This document shows, piece by piece, positions 45,788 to 58,224 of a stretch of DNA of 64,000 nucleotides (position 1 is its first letter; every line of letters begins with the position of its first letter). The notes below the pieces were generated by a model, which saw only the letters and a program-made list of their open reading frames with translations, made no database searches and was not told where the DNA came from. The position numbers and the translations under genes are program-made. The DNA comes from Hawksworthiomyces lignivorus (taxonomy: Eukaryota > Ascomycota > Sordariomycetes > Ophiostomatales > Ophiostomataceae): the NCBI GenBank assembly GCA_002917075.1, contig NTMA01000007.1, forward strand, positions 248,001 to 312,000. Reading direction: 5' to 3'.

Positions 45788-47424
45788 ATGCGCTCCTTCT
45801 TGCGGCCTTTTCTCAGGCAGTCTTCTTCTTATCTATCCTCTGCGCCGGCTGCTCTCCAGCGTCGCCAGTTTGTCGCAACCGCCATGGCACCCTCCGCAAA
45901 GTTGCAGCCCGCCGCCCGCGTCTCCGGCCAGCGGCAGGATGTTTGGTAAGCGTCTGCGTCCGAGAACCAGCGAGCCAGCCAGCGTTCGTTCTTTTTCTGG
46001 TCTAACAAACGCACAGGACCATTATCAACGAGGCTGCTGCCGCCACGCCCAAGCAGCCCGTCGTTAATATGGGCCAGGGCTTCTTCGGATACAACCCGCC
46101 TCAGTTTGTCCTGGATGCCGCAAAGGGAGCGCTCGACCGTGTTGAGTGCAACCAGTACAGCCCGACCAAGGGCCGTCCGCGCCTCAAGAAGGCCATTGCC
46201 GACGCCTACTCGCCCTTTTGGGGCCGCCAGCTGAATCCGGAAACGGAGGTCACCATTACCACCGGCGCCAACGAGGGCATGCTGAGCGCATTCATGGCAT
46301 TTATCGAGCCGGGCGACGAAGTCATTGTCTTCGAGCCGTTCTTCGACCAGTACATCAGCAACATCGAAATGCCCGGCGGCAAGATCGTCTATGTCCCGAT
46401 GCACCCGCCCGCAGACGGCGCCGTCCGCACGTCTTCTGCAGGCAGCTGGACCATCAACTTTGACGAGCTGGAGGCGGCGATTACGCCCTGGACGAAGATG
46501 CTCGTCCTCAACACGCCTCGTATGTCTCCCGCCAGCCTAACCTTCGTGTTTCTCTTGCGGAGTTTCTCTAACATCTCTTATCAGACAACCCCGTTGGCAA
46601 GGTCTACTCGAAAGAGGAGCTACAGAAGATTGCCGACCTCTGTCTGAAGCACCAGATCATCATTCTCTCCGATGAGGTGTATGACCGCCTGTATTATGTT
46701 CCCTTTACGCGAATCGCTACGCTTTCACCAGAAGTGGAGAAGATCACCCTCACCGTGGGCTCCGCTGGAAAGAACTTTTACGCCACGGGCTGGCGCGTAG
46801 GTATGTGGCAACGTTCGACATACATCCCTACAAGGCGCATGGATCACTGACTCGACTCTGTAGGCTGGCTTATCGGTCCCCCGGAGCTGCTGCAACATGT
46901 CTCGGCTGCTCACACGCGCATTTGCTATTCGTCGGTTTCTCCGCTGCAAGAAGCCTGCGCCATTGGTAAGCAGCTAGGTGGCCCCTTATCTGCTGGAGGC
47001 ACAGTAACTTGCTGACGATTCAACTACAGGTTTTGAAAAGGCCGATGCCGAGGGATTCTGGGCAGAGAGCATCAAGGAGACCAAGGGCAAGATGGACCGC
47101 TTCAACGAAATCTGGAAAGAGCTGGGCCTGCCCTATTCGGATCCCGACGGTGGCTATTTCGTGCTCGTGAATATGAGCAAGGTGAAGCTGCCAGCCGACT
47201 ACCCGTTCCCGCCGCACGTCGCCAGCCGGCCGCGCGACTTCAAGCTGGCCTGGTTCCTCATCCAGGAGCTCGGCGTCGCTGCCATCCCGCCTACCGAGTT
47301 CTGCACAGACGCCAATGCTTCCATTGTGGAGGACTACCTTCGCTTTGCCGTCTGCAAGCCAGACGATGTCCTCGAGTTGGCGAAGGAACGGTTGCGAGGT
47401 TTGAAGAAGTTTATTCAAGAGTAA
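45788..47424 (+). CDS. BNA3: kynurenine--oxoglutarate aminotransferase (class I PLP)
   Basis: Five exons, 45788-45945, 46017-46519, 46585-46800, 46864-46965 and 47030-47424. Two in-frame starts exist. ATG 45788 gives 457 residues with an N-terminal leader rich in Arg, Ser and Ala (MRSFLRPFLRQSSSYLSSAP), a mitochondrial targeting type. ATG 45884, in the strong context GCCATGG, gives a 425-residue cytosolic form. Fold-type I signs: VVNMGQGFFGYNPP, NQYSPTKGRPRLKKA, TITTGANEGMLSAF, LNTPHNPVGKVYS, LSDEVYDRLYY and the PLP lysine in SAGKNFYATGWRVGW (Lys251 of the short form). The enzyme turns kynurenine into kynurenic acid and also accepts other amino acids, in tryptophan breakdown. It is convergent with the aldehyde dehydrogenase gene, 314 bp apart. 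Confidence 0.93.
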
Positions 47425-47738
47425 GGCTACGGGAACTAGAAGCGAAAGAGACAAAGAATAAGAAAAGATATAAAAAAAAAAGGAAAAACAAAGAAAGAAA
47501 GAAGAAAGAAACTATTAAAAATGAGTAGCAACTAGAAAGCAGCATATACACCCTGGTATCTATCTAGCAAATAGACTCGAATCAGCTTCATAGCCGTTCT
47601 CTAATTCAGGATAAAAAACGAAAACAGCAAGCCTGGTATATCCTACCTTTCCATGCTCCTCATCCCCTTTTGAATTTTTCGCAAAGATTACCTCGCACTA
47701 TGCAGCTCGCTTCCTCGCATTACCCCCTCGCCTGCCCA
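47425..47738. other. convergent 3' flanks
   Basis: 314 bp between the stop codons of the aminotransferase and the aldehyde dehydrogenase, AT-rich with poly-A/GAAA runs. The 3' UTRs must lie close or overlap. No coding sequence. Confidence 0.6.
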
Positions 47739-49619
47739 TTACTTCTTGCGGCCGAAGCAGGAGAAGAGCGCCGCGAAGGGGTTCGACGACGCCGCCGCCG
47801 GGGCTGCCTTGACCGTGGTGGCGGCGGACTTGTCCTTGGGGATGTGGATGCTCTTGGTGTAGGCGTACGATAGCAGGCCCTGCTTGCCCATCTCGCCGCC
47901 GAAGCCGCTGTCCTTGAAGCCGGCGAAGAAGGCGCGCACGTTGGGCTTCTCGCTAGTGTTGATCCAGACGGAGCCGGCCTCGAGGCGGTCGGCGAAGCGG
48001 CGGGCCCGCGCCGGGTCCCGCGAGTAGACGGTGGCGCCCAGCCCCGCGTTGGCGAGGTTGGCGCGGGCGATGACCTCCTCTTCCGTCTTCCACTTGAGGA
48101 TGGGGATGATAGGGCCTGGGAGGATGAGGAAGAGGGGGTGTGTCAGTGAACCGAAAGATGCAGGCTGTTCTCTGTGGTGGATATAGACTTACCAAACTGC
48201 TCCTCCTTGACTAGGAGGGAGTCCTCGGCGGGCTCGGCGACGACGGTGGGCTCGATCCAGAAGCCCTTGCCCTCGCGCACGCCGCCGCCGGCGACGACGG
48301 TGCCGCCGCCGCTGGTGCTCTTGGCGTCGTCGAGGATGCGGCGCACAATGTCGTACTGCATCTTGTTCTGGACGGGGCCGAAGACGGTGGGCAGGCTGTC
48401 GTCGACGCCGGCGGCGGCGACGGGCGGGACGGCGGGGGCGTAGGCCAGGTTGGTCTCGGCGATGAACTTGGCGAGGAAGGCGTCGTAGAGCGACTCGTGA
48501 ACGTAGACGCGCTTGGTGGCGACGCACATCTGGCCCGCGTTGAAGAAGGCGCCGGCGACGGTCTGGGCGACGACGGCGTCGAGTCGGCCGTCGTCGGCGT
48601 CGCCTATATCGGGGCAGACGACGGCGGCGTCGTTGCCGGCCAGCTCGAGCGTGACCTTTTTCAGCGTCTGGGCGCAGCTGGCCAGCACGCGCTTGCCCGT
48701 GGCGATGGTGCCGGTGAAGCTGATCTTGTGGATGCCCTCGTGGGCCGTCATGTGCGCGCCCAGGTCGGCGCCGCCGTTGACCGCCTGCAGCACGCCCGGC
48801 GGCAGCAGCTGCGTCGTCAGCTCGATCCACCGCAGCACCGTGTACGGCGTGAACGGGCTCGGCTTGACCACGACGCAGTTGCCCGTCAGCAGCGCCGAGA
48901 TCACCTTGAGGTTGCACAAGATCAGCGGGAAGTTCCACGGGCAGATGGCGCCCACCACGCCCAGCGGCGGGTGCGTCGCCAGGATCTGCACCTCGTCGTC
49001 CTCGTACTGGACCTCGTCCTCGAGCGCGATGGTGGCTGCGGGAAGGGAGGGTTAGCTCTGTCTGCAGGGTACCAGCAAGGCTGAGAAATTACTTCGACTC
49101 TGGGGCTCTTACAATAGTATGTGCACTGGTCAATGGTGTTGGTGATCTCCACGGCGGCGACGATTTTCTATATTTATTCCGTCAGAACGTGGTAAGTTCT
49201 CTCGACACAATTCCATTCGACTGGCTCTTTGCGCGAGATTGGGGGAAAAGAAGACCTACCGACTTTCCCGTTTCCCGGCGCAGGATGTCCGTCAGCTCTT
49301 CCTCGTGGGCCTTGATCTGCTCGCCGATTTTCACCAGCAGCTTCTGCCGCTCAGCGATGGTCGTCTGCGACCAGGCCGGGAATGCCTTGTTGGCTGCGGC
49401 GATGGCATCGTCAAGATCTGCTGTGGTGGCAATTGGGTAGGGCCAGAGCTCCTCCTCGTTGCGGGGGTCGACGCCACGGTCGAAGGACGGTGCGGGCGCG
49501 GCCTGTTTAGCATCGCCGTTGCTTGTGCCATTGCCGTTCTCGGCGGCCGTCTTCTCAGCGGCGAGCGGCCGGCGCTCGCCGTTGATGATGTTGTAAAAGG
49601 TATAGTCTGGAAGAGTCAT
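47739..49619 (-). CDS. aldehyde dehydrogenase (NAD(P)+)
   Basis: Four exons, 49619-49260, 49167-49113, 49035-48193 and 48115-47739, give 544 residues; the second exon is only 55 nt. Family marks in order: AICPWNFPLILCNLKV (cofactor strand), NCVVVKPSPFTP, GVLQAVNG, ISFTGTIATGKRV, VTLELAGNDAAVV (general-base Glu) and FFNAGQMCVATKRV with catalytic Cys309. The enzyme oxidises aldehydes to acids in the cytosol. Two parts are unusual: an Ala/Asn/Gly-rich N-terminal insertion of about 25 residues (residues 22-46), and a C-terminal tail after SIHIPKD that ends SSNPFAALFSCFGRKK, with a Cys followed by basic residues. Otherwise it looks fully active. Confidence 0.93.
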
Positions 49620-51883
49620 TGTGAGGGGAGGTGAGATAGGAGGAGGAAGGGGAAGCTGCTAGAGGGGAGATGAAGACGATGAGGCTGCCACTGAGGTTTC
49701 ACGATAGGCAAAAGGCAGAACAACAACAGGATGCACAGTTGTATTTAAATGTGGTCCGACGCAAATTGCAGGAATCAAAACAAGATGAATGAAAAAGGCA
49801 GATAAGACACAGAAATGTTTATGAAACAGACTACAACACGAGCGGGAAAAATAATAGCAATAATCAAACAAGAAAACGCCCAAAAGCCTCTTTAACCGGG
49901 ATGAGACTCTCTTCTGAAAATCATCGCATGTATGGTATAGCACGCCTCCAGACAGCTATAGGTCCTTGTCTCTCTCTTTTCCATCCATCCGCCGTTGATT
50001 AGTCTCATGTTTTATCCTTCTTATGAGAAGGTTCTTCCTTTGAAGAAGGCCACATGGCAACCAGAAGGCGGCCGAAGCTTGTTCTTTTCGGAACCGTTAA
50101 TCGCTTCTCTCTGTTTTATTATTATCGCGTACTTCTTTTTCCCCTTCCATGTCTCTTTGGCCTATGGGAATCAATGCCGCTCCCTCTCTTTTTCATTCAC
50201 ATCCGAATTAGCCTGGGGGAAAAAAAAAGCGTAAATACTATTCTATGGAACGCAGAGACACAAGCCAGCAGCTCTCTAGTTCTTGTTTTCTTCCAATAGA
50301 AGAGCTGCCGGTTCACATTCGTTCACGAAAGGAGAACAAGAGTGCGCAAGGCTTTGTTCTGTGCGCGAGTATGTGTCTTTGTTATCACCGAGATGCAGCT
50401 CTAGTAGTTCCTTGGAACCAAAAATTTCATGCTCTCTGCTCTGTGAAACTAAGGCAGCATTTGCTTGCACAATCCTTCTGCACGGCACAGGTGCAGCATC
50501 CAAAGGAATGATGTGCAGGATTGACAGGGAACTCGGGGTACTACAAAGAGTAGCAGTGAGGGATAGGGAAACGTCTGCAGAAGAGGAGCAATTCTTCTCA
50601 TATTTTGCGAGAAGATATTAAAGGCATAAACGATTAATAATGTGATAAATCCAATATGTGAGCAAACTCTCATGAACCCGTGGTGGAAAACGTGGGCTTC
50701 ATTTCGGGACGACGAACGCAGGTTCGAGAAGCGGAAGAATTGTATCTTATAGAGAAGAAAAAGAAAAGCGAATGTAAGGAGAAATATCATAGTCTTATCC
50801 GCGGATTTTTGGAATTACAGGTCCTGTCGTCATGTATCTTACTTTATTCTGTCTTGTTTTCGTTGGTTATGTAATTTGGTCTTATTGCTTCGTTGTATTA
50901 TGTTTCTTCCATTCGCTGCGATTCGGTCTCAGTGCTATGACATTGCACCTTCGATCGTGAGGCTGTCTTCTCTTGCTCCTTATGTTTCTGAAATTTCCAA
51001 TCAGTATTTGTATCTTTGTTTTTCTTTTTTCCCTTTGTATATGTAGTTGCTTTGTAGACTCCAAGATGCATTTTTCTTGTGCCAGCTCAAGGCTACCATC
51101 CAACCTTCAGCCCGTAGATCTTGGCGGTGCGCCTCATGCTTCAAATACTGACAAAACAGCGGCCAAGTGGTAAGAACAATGAAAATAATGTAAATACAAA
51201 TACAAACCGACACAGACTAAATTCTTCCCACTATCCCTGCTTTGGACTACTGTACTCGTACAGCGCCTTGAATGGCAGCCTCGCGATGTCCGCTGACTCG
51301 GGCACCAACTCGTATCATGTGATGCTCCACGTGAGCTGGCCCCGTGGTGCGACCCTATGACGGAATGGCTGGTAATCAGCGCACTTGTCCCGATCTGGAG
51401 CTGTTCTCTCCTCTTCACAGGCAGAACTGTTGGCCTTCGTTCCGAGAGACCCATCTGCTAATGCTGCCGGATCCAGCCAAAAAGAAAAACCCACCTGAAA
51501 GCACCAAGGAGCACACGACAGATCTCTCATCCTATTCTCCCCAATTCCGATCATCTCGCCCTGTTTCTATACGCCTAGATCTCCCTACCTTTCTTCTTCT
51601 TCTCTACTCTCGTTTAGGCTCCTTTCTGGACGAAGCCGGTCAGCCACAACCACTACAGACCTGTCCCTTTGTGCGCCATCTTCCGAGTTCCTGAATCGCC
51701 TCCTTTGTCATCCAACGCTAGTTCTCTCTTTCGTTGCCGACCTAGCACACACGCGGCTCTCTCGGACTCGGCGTGGAGACATCGTCTGGCCTCTTCCACC
51801 TGTGGGGCGAGTTCCTTTTTTTTTTGTGCATACGGAGCACACTCGTCTTCCTCTTTCTCATCTTCCTCCCTTGCAATCCGGCG
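49620..51883. promoter_or_regulatory. divergent promoter between aldehyde dehydrogenase and ATG27
   Basis: 2.26 kb between two start codons with no gene seen. It is AT-rich in the middle, with long pyrimidine-rich leaders next to each gene, especially 51580-51880. Several frames of 60-116 codons have no recognisable features. Confidence 0.45.
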
Positions 51884-53259
51884 ATGAAGTGGTCATCAGT
51901 AGAAGTCTCCTCCTCCTCCGCACACACATCCTCCTCGTCCTCCTCATCAAGATCCTCTCCAGGAATGCTGCTCCTCTTTGGCGTGGCCCTGGCGGCCTCC
52001 GTGCAGCCGGCCGTGGCCATGTTGTCCTGCGACCGCCTGGTGGCCGACGGCCAGATGTTCGACTTTAGCAAGCTCAAGGGCCCACACTCCGTCGTCACCA
52101 CCCAGCACACGCCGCCTACTGAGCAGAACACAACCTACACCTTGGACCTGTGCGGACCGCTGAAGCGCAAGGGTGACGTGCCCAAGGGGGAGGAGTGCCC
52201 GAACGGCAGCTGGGGTAAGTCTAGTCTATTACCTTAGGCGACAGCTATCCTTTTTTTTTTTTTTCCTTGATAGACCGCTCGACAGCCCCAACGTCGGCTT
52301 GGTATACGCAGCTCTGCTGACCTCGATTCTCTCTTCCTCCACAGCCTGTGCGATAAGACGGTGGCGGGACGCGGACGGCAACATGGGCATCGGCCAGGTC
52401 ATCCCGCTGGCCGGCAACCTCGAGAACTATGGCGGCGGCACCCTCGACTACAAGGCGACGCGGCTGCGGACGTCCGACTCGCACGCCGACGCCGAGCGGG
52501 TCGGCGTGCGGCTGGTGCTGCAGGGCGGCCGCTACCCGCTGGACGGCGCCGACCGCCAGAACCAGCGCGTCATCGTGGAGCTGCTGTGCGACCAGGACCG
52601 CGAGGGCACCGAGGGCGAGTGGGCGGTCGAGGAGTACGAGGGCTCGCCGTCGTCTCCCACGCCGACGCCTGCAGGGAACAGCACCGCCGCCTCTGTGATG
52701 CTGCTGGACGCCCTCGACGAGCACCCCGGCGAGAAGCAGCTGATGCGCGAGGGCGAGACCGACCCGGCCCTCGTCTTCCACGGCTACGAGGTCCACGACG
52801 CCGACGGCGCCTTTGGCACCCTGCGCCTGACCTGGTACACCAAATACGCCTGCGAGAACGTCGACAGCGCGCCCGGCAGCAGCGAGCACTGGGGGTTCTT
52901 TACGTGGTTTGTCATTCTGTAAGTTTATCCCCTTCCTTTCTTTCTCTTTCTCTCTCTCTCTCTCTCTCTTCCTCGCCTTGGCCCGCCTTTTCCTTTTGCT
53001 TTCTCTCTCTCTGGCCCATTTTTCTTCAGCTTCTTGTTGGCTAACCTCTCCTCTCTCCTCCAGGGTCTTCCTCGCCACCGCGGCCTACCTCATCTTCGGC
53101 TCCTGGCTCAACTACAACCGCTACGGCGCCCGCGGCTGGGACCTGCTGCCCCACGGCGACACCCTGCGCGACGTCCCCTACCTGCTCAAGGACTGGGTGC
53201 GCCGCCTGATCAACACCCTGCAGGGTAGCGGCTCCCGCGGCGGCTACAGTGCCGTTTGA
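51884..53259 (+). CDS. atg27: autophagy-related protein Atg27
   Basis: Three exons, 51884-52214, 52345-52918 and 53064-53259, encode 366 residues. From ATG 51884 the protein opens with a Ser-rich stretch before a hydrophobic core (MLLLFGVALAASVQPAVA); ATG 51965 lies 27 codons further in frame and would give a standard signal peptide. The luminal part has the mannose-6-phosphate-receptor-like fold signs: MLSCDRLVADGQMFDFSKL, YTLDLCGPLK, CAIRRW, VIPLAGNL, VIVELLCD and LRLTWYTKYACE. One membrane segment spans the third junction (WFVILVFLATAAYLIF), then a short cytosolic tail ending GYSAV. Atg27 cycles between Golgi, endosome and vacuole and helps Atg9 traffic in autophagy. A CT-rich microsatellite lies in the second intron (52940-52970). 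Confidence 0.9.
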
Positions 53260-54510
53260 GGAACCGCGTCCTATTCTGATTTCTTCTTTTTTTTTCCGTT
53301 TGGCCAGGGACAAGACTGGAGTTTAATCGTATAGAGGGCCGCAGCATTGGCTGCGCTTTGATTCACGGGACGAAACGTCATTTTGGAGGACGAAAGGACC
53401 GGCTTGGTCCATTGCCTGTATTTTATGCTCGTGGCTGGGAATTTCCTCCTGTCTTTCTTTTTTATATTGTGGTCTTTTTTGGGCAATATCTTTGTATTTC
53501 ATCTGTTAGGTCAGACACACACACATGCCGGGATGGGTTTTCCTTTTCTTTGTCATCTCTTGTCCTTTTCTTTATTTCCTACATAGCTCTCGGTTGTCTC
53601 TCACCGCTATATAGACCAGCGGGAGCAACGATTACATACATATTATAGGCAGATGCCCTGATGAAGGTTGTCACGGAGATAATATCACAGCCATGCAGCA
53701 TTGTTTTGGATAGCTGAGTGAATGAGAATGCAAAGTCCATTTTCAGTTTTGTTTTTGCCAGCATCTAAGAGAGGAAACCAGTGAAAAATAAAATAAAATA
53801 AAATACAGTTTGAAAACCGTGTGAATTCTAGAGAATTGAAGCCCTTTTTGCTCCCAAGGTCCCCCCCATTTACCATATGCTCCCATTCATCCACCCTTAT
53901 GAAAACAATAATAATAATAGGAAAACAAATGGAATAACCATAAAGAAAACCGTCCTCTCCAGCGACTCACGTCAGTGGAGGGTGTGTCATAAAAGAAACA
54001 TTCTATTTGAGGAAAGTCATGACCTGGCTTCCTCCATTTTGGTCTCTTGTGCCCCCCATTCTATTCCTTGTGCCTTATCCCCAATGTTCCGTCGTCCATA
54101 TGTAAACAGAATGACTTTAAGAGAAAATAGGAAAACAAGCGAGCGAAAGAAATCTGGGGACAATGAGCCCATATACGGAAATTCAGAACGACAATGAATC
54201 CGGTACAAAAACGCCAGTCCGATGCTGTAAAATAAATGGGTATGATGATGGAAACGGCATGGTCTATGCCGTCCAAAAGAAAAGAGCATAAAGGAGAACG
54301 GAGCGAATAGAGCGAAGAAAAGCAGATAGAAGAACGCTGGCTTCCAAGATAGAGAATTCAAGGGCGTGCGGAGGGGTAGGAAGCCCTTGATTGAAAGCAA
54401 ACTCAACAATATCAGTAATGAGGGTGAATGGGGAGTCTTGTTGCTAAGAACGAAAAAGAAGGTGAAGCGTAAGGAAGTCGGTGGCCTTGCGAGCTTGATC
54501 TTTGGCATCC
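53260..54510. other. convergent 3' flanks of ATG27 and KCS1
   Basis: 1.25 kb between two converging stop codons. No gene was supported. It contains poly-T and (TAAAA)n-type runs. The 163-codon minus-strand frame at 54508-54017 is hydrophobic but without a recognisable family. Confidence 0.5.
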
Positions 54511-57500
54511 TTACTCGCTGACCTCGCCTTCGTCGTCGTCGGCGACATCGTCAAGATCTGCGTCGTCGCTGAGATCCACGTTGCGCAGCTGCCAGACCAG
54601 GCCCAGCTCGGCACGCACGTCGCGCTGGATCTGCAGCAGGTAGCGCTGCAGCGACTGCAGACCGCGCAGGAAGCCGCGGTCGACGTCAGCCGGGTGCTGC
54701 GGCGGGCAGGGACGGTCCTTGGCCAAGTCCGCCGCCGTCACGCTGTTTGCAAAGTCGGCCATCTTGAAATCGATCTCGCGCTTGTCCCGGCGCCGACGCT
54801 GCTGCCGGCGCCGCCGCATAAGCTCTTCGCGCAGAGACGAGCCGTCTTCGTTGTCCGTGGCGAAGTCCGTCGTCGAGTCTTCGATGACAGTGTCCTCCGC
54901 CGTGGCGTTGCCATACTCGCCATCGTCGGCGTGATTGCTCTGGTCGCCGTCGTAGAAGACGAGCAGGCTGGCTGCGTAGAAGCGGTAGCCGCGCAACCGG
55001 CGGACAATGCTTTCCAGCTGACTGAGCTTCTGCAGCATCAAGGGAATGTGGCGCAGGACGCTGGCCGGATTGGCACCATCGTACAGGAAACGCCGCAGCA
55101 CGTCCTTGAACTCCTGGCCTGCTTTGACGTTGCGCCCAAAGTACTTGTCTCGGAAGATATACGACTGCGTTGCCACATCCCACACCTGCATGCCGCAGAT
55201 ACGGACGCCAAGCTCGCGCGACGTGGTCGTGGCACACTTGCGCTGCTGCGACAGCTGCTTCTTTGGGCTCGCATCCACGCCATACTGCCGGGTGCCCATC
55301 TTTAGGTCCATGATGCACGGCCGCTTCATGCCCGCTGTCAGGTCCTCGAGAAGCAGGAAGTACTCCTGCCGCGAGCCGGTCTGCTGCGCTTCCTTGGGGT
55401 TGACAGGCCGCGGGATCTTCTTGATCTCGGACGGGCTCGACGCCAGGGGGGCCGCATTGGGTGAACGAACTGCCAGGTCGGGGCTCGGCATTGCCGACTC
55501 GTGCAAGCCTCTGTGAGCCGTTCTGTGGTCATAGGCATGGTGTGGACTCCTAATGTCTAGAGCAGGAGTGGTGCTGTGGCTGCTGTGGCCGCTGAAGCCG
55601 CCGCCAGGGACAAAAGGGGGAGAAATGCTAGGTAGGGGGTCTACAAAGGGGCTCTGGTAAGCAGTTGTAGGCATGGGCAGGACGAAGGAGTTCCGGCTCG
55701 TGTTAGTTGTCGTGTTGGTCGTCGTCATATCTTCGTGGTCTGCCTTGTAGGCGGCCTCGTCGGCGCCTTCGTAGTACTTCAGATCACCCCTAGGGTCGGA
55801 GACGTTCTTGGGCCGTCGCCGTAGACCGGTGCCAGAGTAGCGCCGGCGCCGGTTCGAAGGCCGCAGCTGGTCACCAAACGTCTGTGCTTCGGGGGCACTA
55901 GTACCGGTCACATCGTCGGGGCTCTTGTTTCCCTCGTCATCGATGATGGCCTGCTCTGCAAGGGTCTTGCTCGCCGCGCCAAGATCACTTTGCGTCTGCA
56001 GCATCTGCACGGGCGGGAGAGTCCCGCGAGAGGGGCTCTGACGGGCAGCCTCGGCAGTCGCACGCCGCTCGCGCGCTGTGGCCAAGCTGGACTCGGAGTT
56101 CGACTGGCGGAGGATGTGCTGAAGCGTCTTACGGGGGATGGCTCGCCTGCTCGCCTTCTGGTATTTCTGCACGTCCACGGGCTGCTTCAGAAAGGCGTCA
56201 TTGAAGACCTCGTTACGCAATTTCTTGTTGACCATGGTAGCACCCCAGCTATTCGCATGCCGGTGGTCTAGGGACGGACGACTTGCAACGTCTAGCGTAG
56301 CAGACCCAGATGTTGGCGCGTCGTGGCGCCCCGCCGCGTTCCTACGGAAGTAGTCCGGATGTTCCCCACCTTCTCCAGCTGCTGAGCCAGAATAGTGACC
56401 GTCCGAACTGTGGTCTCGCGACGATACCTCGAGGGACGGCTGCAGAAGGTGCCGGGGAAGAATGTGCTGGTTGTCAATGAAGGTCACGGTCGGAACCTGG
56501 GTCTGCGAGGATTGAATCGATTGGCTGATGACCCGGCCAGCGACATTCCCATTCTTTGCCGCGTCACCCTGGGGGTTAGACAGGGCGTCAGCACTGCCGG
56601 CCTTGATGGATTTGCTAAGCTCGCTCTGATTCACCAGGGCCCGCTCAGAGGCGGCAGCGTCGTCCCGTCTCATCGTAGACTTGCGGCGCGGGCGCTTGTG
56701 AAAGGTGACGTTCAAGACGCCGATGTATCTCGGCAGAAAAGGAAGCAAGTCCCTGTGGTACCGCTCAATCTTTTCGTAAAACTCGTTCTCCCGGTTCGTC
56801 AACTGCTTGCACACGGCACGCTTCGAGAAGCGCCACAGCGTCGTGTGTCCTCCAACCTGGTGCTTGTATGGGATGAGCTCGATGGCGTCGCGAGGTTGGC
56901 CGGGAGCAGGTACGGGATCTTGAATCGGCTCTTCAAAGTATTGCGAGATCGGTCTCGACGGGACCTCTACAGCTGTTTCGGCGATCTCGGAAGTCGCCGG
57001 CCCTTGTTCCTCCTCTGCGGCTAGCGGAAGAGACGCAATTCGAGCAGCATACTGCTGGTCGCTATGGGACATTTGTCGGCGCAGCTTTTTCTTGAACTCA
57101 GGAGTCAGGTCTGGGGACACCAGGGGTTCCTGACTTATTCGACCCGGCTCGTCAGCGAGCCTCTCTTCCGCCCATGAAGTGAAGACCTCGCGGGAAGGAC
57201 GACGTGCGCTTGCTGCAGCATTTGCGGTTATAGTGGTGCTCGCAGGGCTGCCGAGAGGAGGCGAGCCGACATCGTCGTCCAAAGCTTGATGTGGGACGAA
57301 CAGCGCAGACGAGATCTTTTCTTCACCAGAGTCTTCGCCGTCTTCGGCAGCTACGGCCGTATCAGCACTACCGTCCGACTTATCGTCCGATTCTCGGCGA
57401 CCGCTTGCAGCATGCCGGCTGCCGGATAAGTCGATTTCATTGCGCAGGCCACCGTCCTTGACAGGATGCGTTCCGCGCGGATGCCCTGCAAACCCTGTCT

Positions 57501-58224
57501 GCTTTGCAATGGAAATTGGTGCCCTGTTGTTACTACCGTCGGCCGACAGCGCCGCAGACGGAACAGCGACATGGCCGGACCGGCCGGCGACATCCAACAG
57601 GTCCCGCGCCGTTTTGCCGTCTTGAGGGGCGGTAGCCCCTCCAAAATAGTCCTTAGCGTTCGGCGGCTTCTCTCTGGTCGGCGATTGGACGGCGAAGTAC
57701 ACCTCCTGCTTCGGCCGTGGAGGGTTGCTGAGATTCAGGTGTGGCAGATGAGGCTGGTGGAGGACGGCCACAAAGTCAGACGCAGTGGGATAGCTGGACG
57801 CGGTGGGTGTGGCCGACGACGACGGGGTGGAGGTGGTGGACGACGAGAAGGGGAGGGGACGGAGGGGAGGAGTTGTCAGCTGCGCTGCTGCAGGCGGTCG
57901 CTTCGAGGAGTCTGGACTCTTGTCATTGCATTGGGCATGGGTGCAGTCAGGCACCGAGCAAATAAGAGGGTGAGGGGCGGCGATCTGGTCTGCGTCGTTG
58001 CGTGCGTCAACCTGCGGCTGCGGGTGGTCCACGGCAAGGCGCACGTCGTCTTGGAAGAGGCTGCCAAGACGATGCCGGCTGTTGTTGCTGCTGCTCCTGC
58101 TGGTGCGGCCGCCGAAACCGGTGGGGTGGCCGCCAATGGCACTGCTGGCGTCGAGAATGCTGCGGCTGGTATCGCTGCTGCTTCTGCTGTTATCGATCGG
58201 GTGTTGTGCCGTTGCCATCAGCAT
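54511..58224 (-). CDS. kcs1: inositol hexakisphosphate kinase Kcs1
   Basis: An intronless gene of 1237 residues, long as in fungal Kcs1. The first about 440 residues are Ser/Pro-rich and disordered. The N-lobe of the kinase begins near residue 450 ([31 protein letters not shown]). After a disordered insertion of about 400 residues, the catalytic core carries PCIMDLKMG (the PxxxDxKxG motif, Asp973), then [24 protein letters not shown] and [10 protein letters not shown]. The enzyme makes diphosphoinositol phosphate (5-IP7) from IP6, a signal in phosphate sensing, vacuole form and stress response. Its promoter is shared with the MFS transporter and carries an inverted CACGTG pair at 60006-60034. 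Confidence 0.95.
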   Translation of the reverse strand: MLMATAQHPIDNSRSSSDTSRSILDASSAIGGHPTGFGGRTSRSSSNNSRHRLGSLFQDDVRLAVDHPQPQVDARNDADQIAAPHPLICSVPDCTHAQCNDKSPDSSKRPPAAAQLTTPPLRPLPFSSSTTSTPSSSATPTASSYPTASDFVAVLHQPHLPHLNLSNPPRPKQEVYFAVQSPTREKPPNAKDYFGGATAPQDGKTARDLLDVAGRSGHVAVPSAALSADGSNNRAPISIAKQTGFAGHPRGTHPVKDGGLRNEIDLSGSRHAASGRRESDDKSDGSADTAVAAEDGEDSGEEKISSALFVPHQALDDDVGSPPLGSPASTTITANAAASARRPSREVFTSWAEERLADEPGRISQEPLVSPDLTPEFKKKLRRQMSHSDQQYAARIASLPLAAEEEQGPATSEIAETAVEVPSRPISQYFEEPIQDPVPAPGQPRDAIELIPYKHQVGGHTTLWRFSKRAVCKQLTNRENEFYEKIERYHRDLLPFLPRYIGVLNVTFHKRPRRKSTMRRDDAAASERALVNQSELSKSIKAGSADALSNPQGDAAKNGNVAGRVISQSIQSSQTQVPTVTFIDNQHILPRHLLQPSLEVSSRDHSSDGHYSGSAAGEGGEHPDYFRRNAAGRHDAPTSGSATLDVASRPSLDHRHANSWGATMVNKKLRNEVFNDAFLKQPVDVQKYQKASRRAIPRKTLQHILRQSNSESSLATARERRATAEAARQSPSRGTLPPVQMLQTQSDLGAASKTLAEQAIIDDEGNKSPDDVTGTSAPEAQTFGDQLRPSNRRRRYSGTGLRRRPKNVSDPRGDLKYYEGADEAAYKADHEDMTTTNTTTNTSRNSFVLPMPTTAYQSPFVDPLPSISPPFVPGGGFSGHSSHSTTPALDIRSPHHAYDHRTAHRGLHESAMPSPDLAVRSPNAAPLASSPSEIKKIPRPVNPKEAQQTGSRQEYFLLLEDLTAGMKRPCIMDLKMGTRQYGVDASPKKQLSQQRKCATTTSRELGVRICGMQVWDVATQSYIFRDKYFGRNVKAGQEFKDVLRRFLYDGANPASVLRHIPLMLQKLSQLESIVRRLRGYRFYAASLLVFYDGDQSNHADDGEYGNATAEDTVIEDSTTDFATDNEDGSSLREELMRRRRQQRRRRDKREIDFKMADFANSVTAADLAKDRPCPPQHPADVDRGFLRGLQSLQRYLLQIQRDVRAELGLVWQLRNVDLSDDADLDDVADDDEGEVSE

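Noticed and set aside
54017..54508. 163-codon hydrophobic minus-strand frame after KCS1
   Set aside because: It lies in the converging 3' flanks; its hydrophobicity comes from pyrimidine-rich DNA, and there is no start context or domain.
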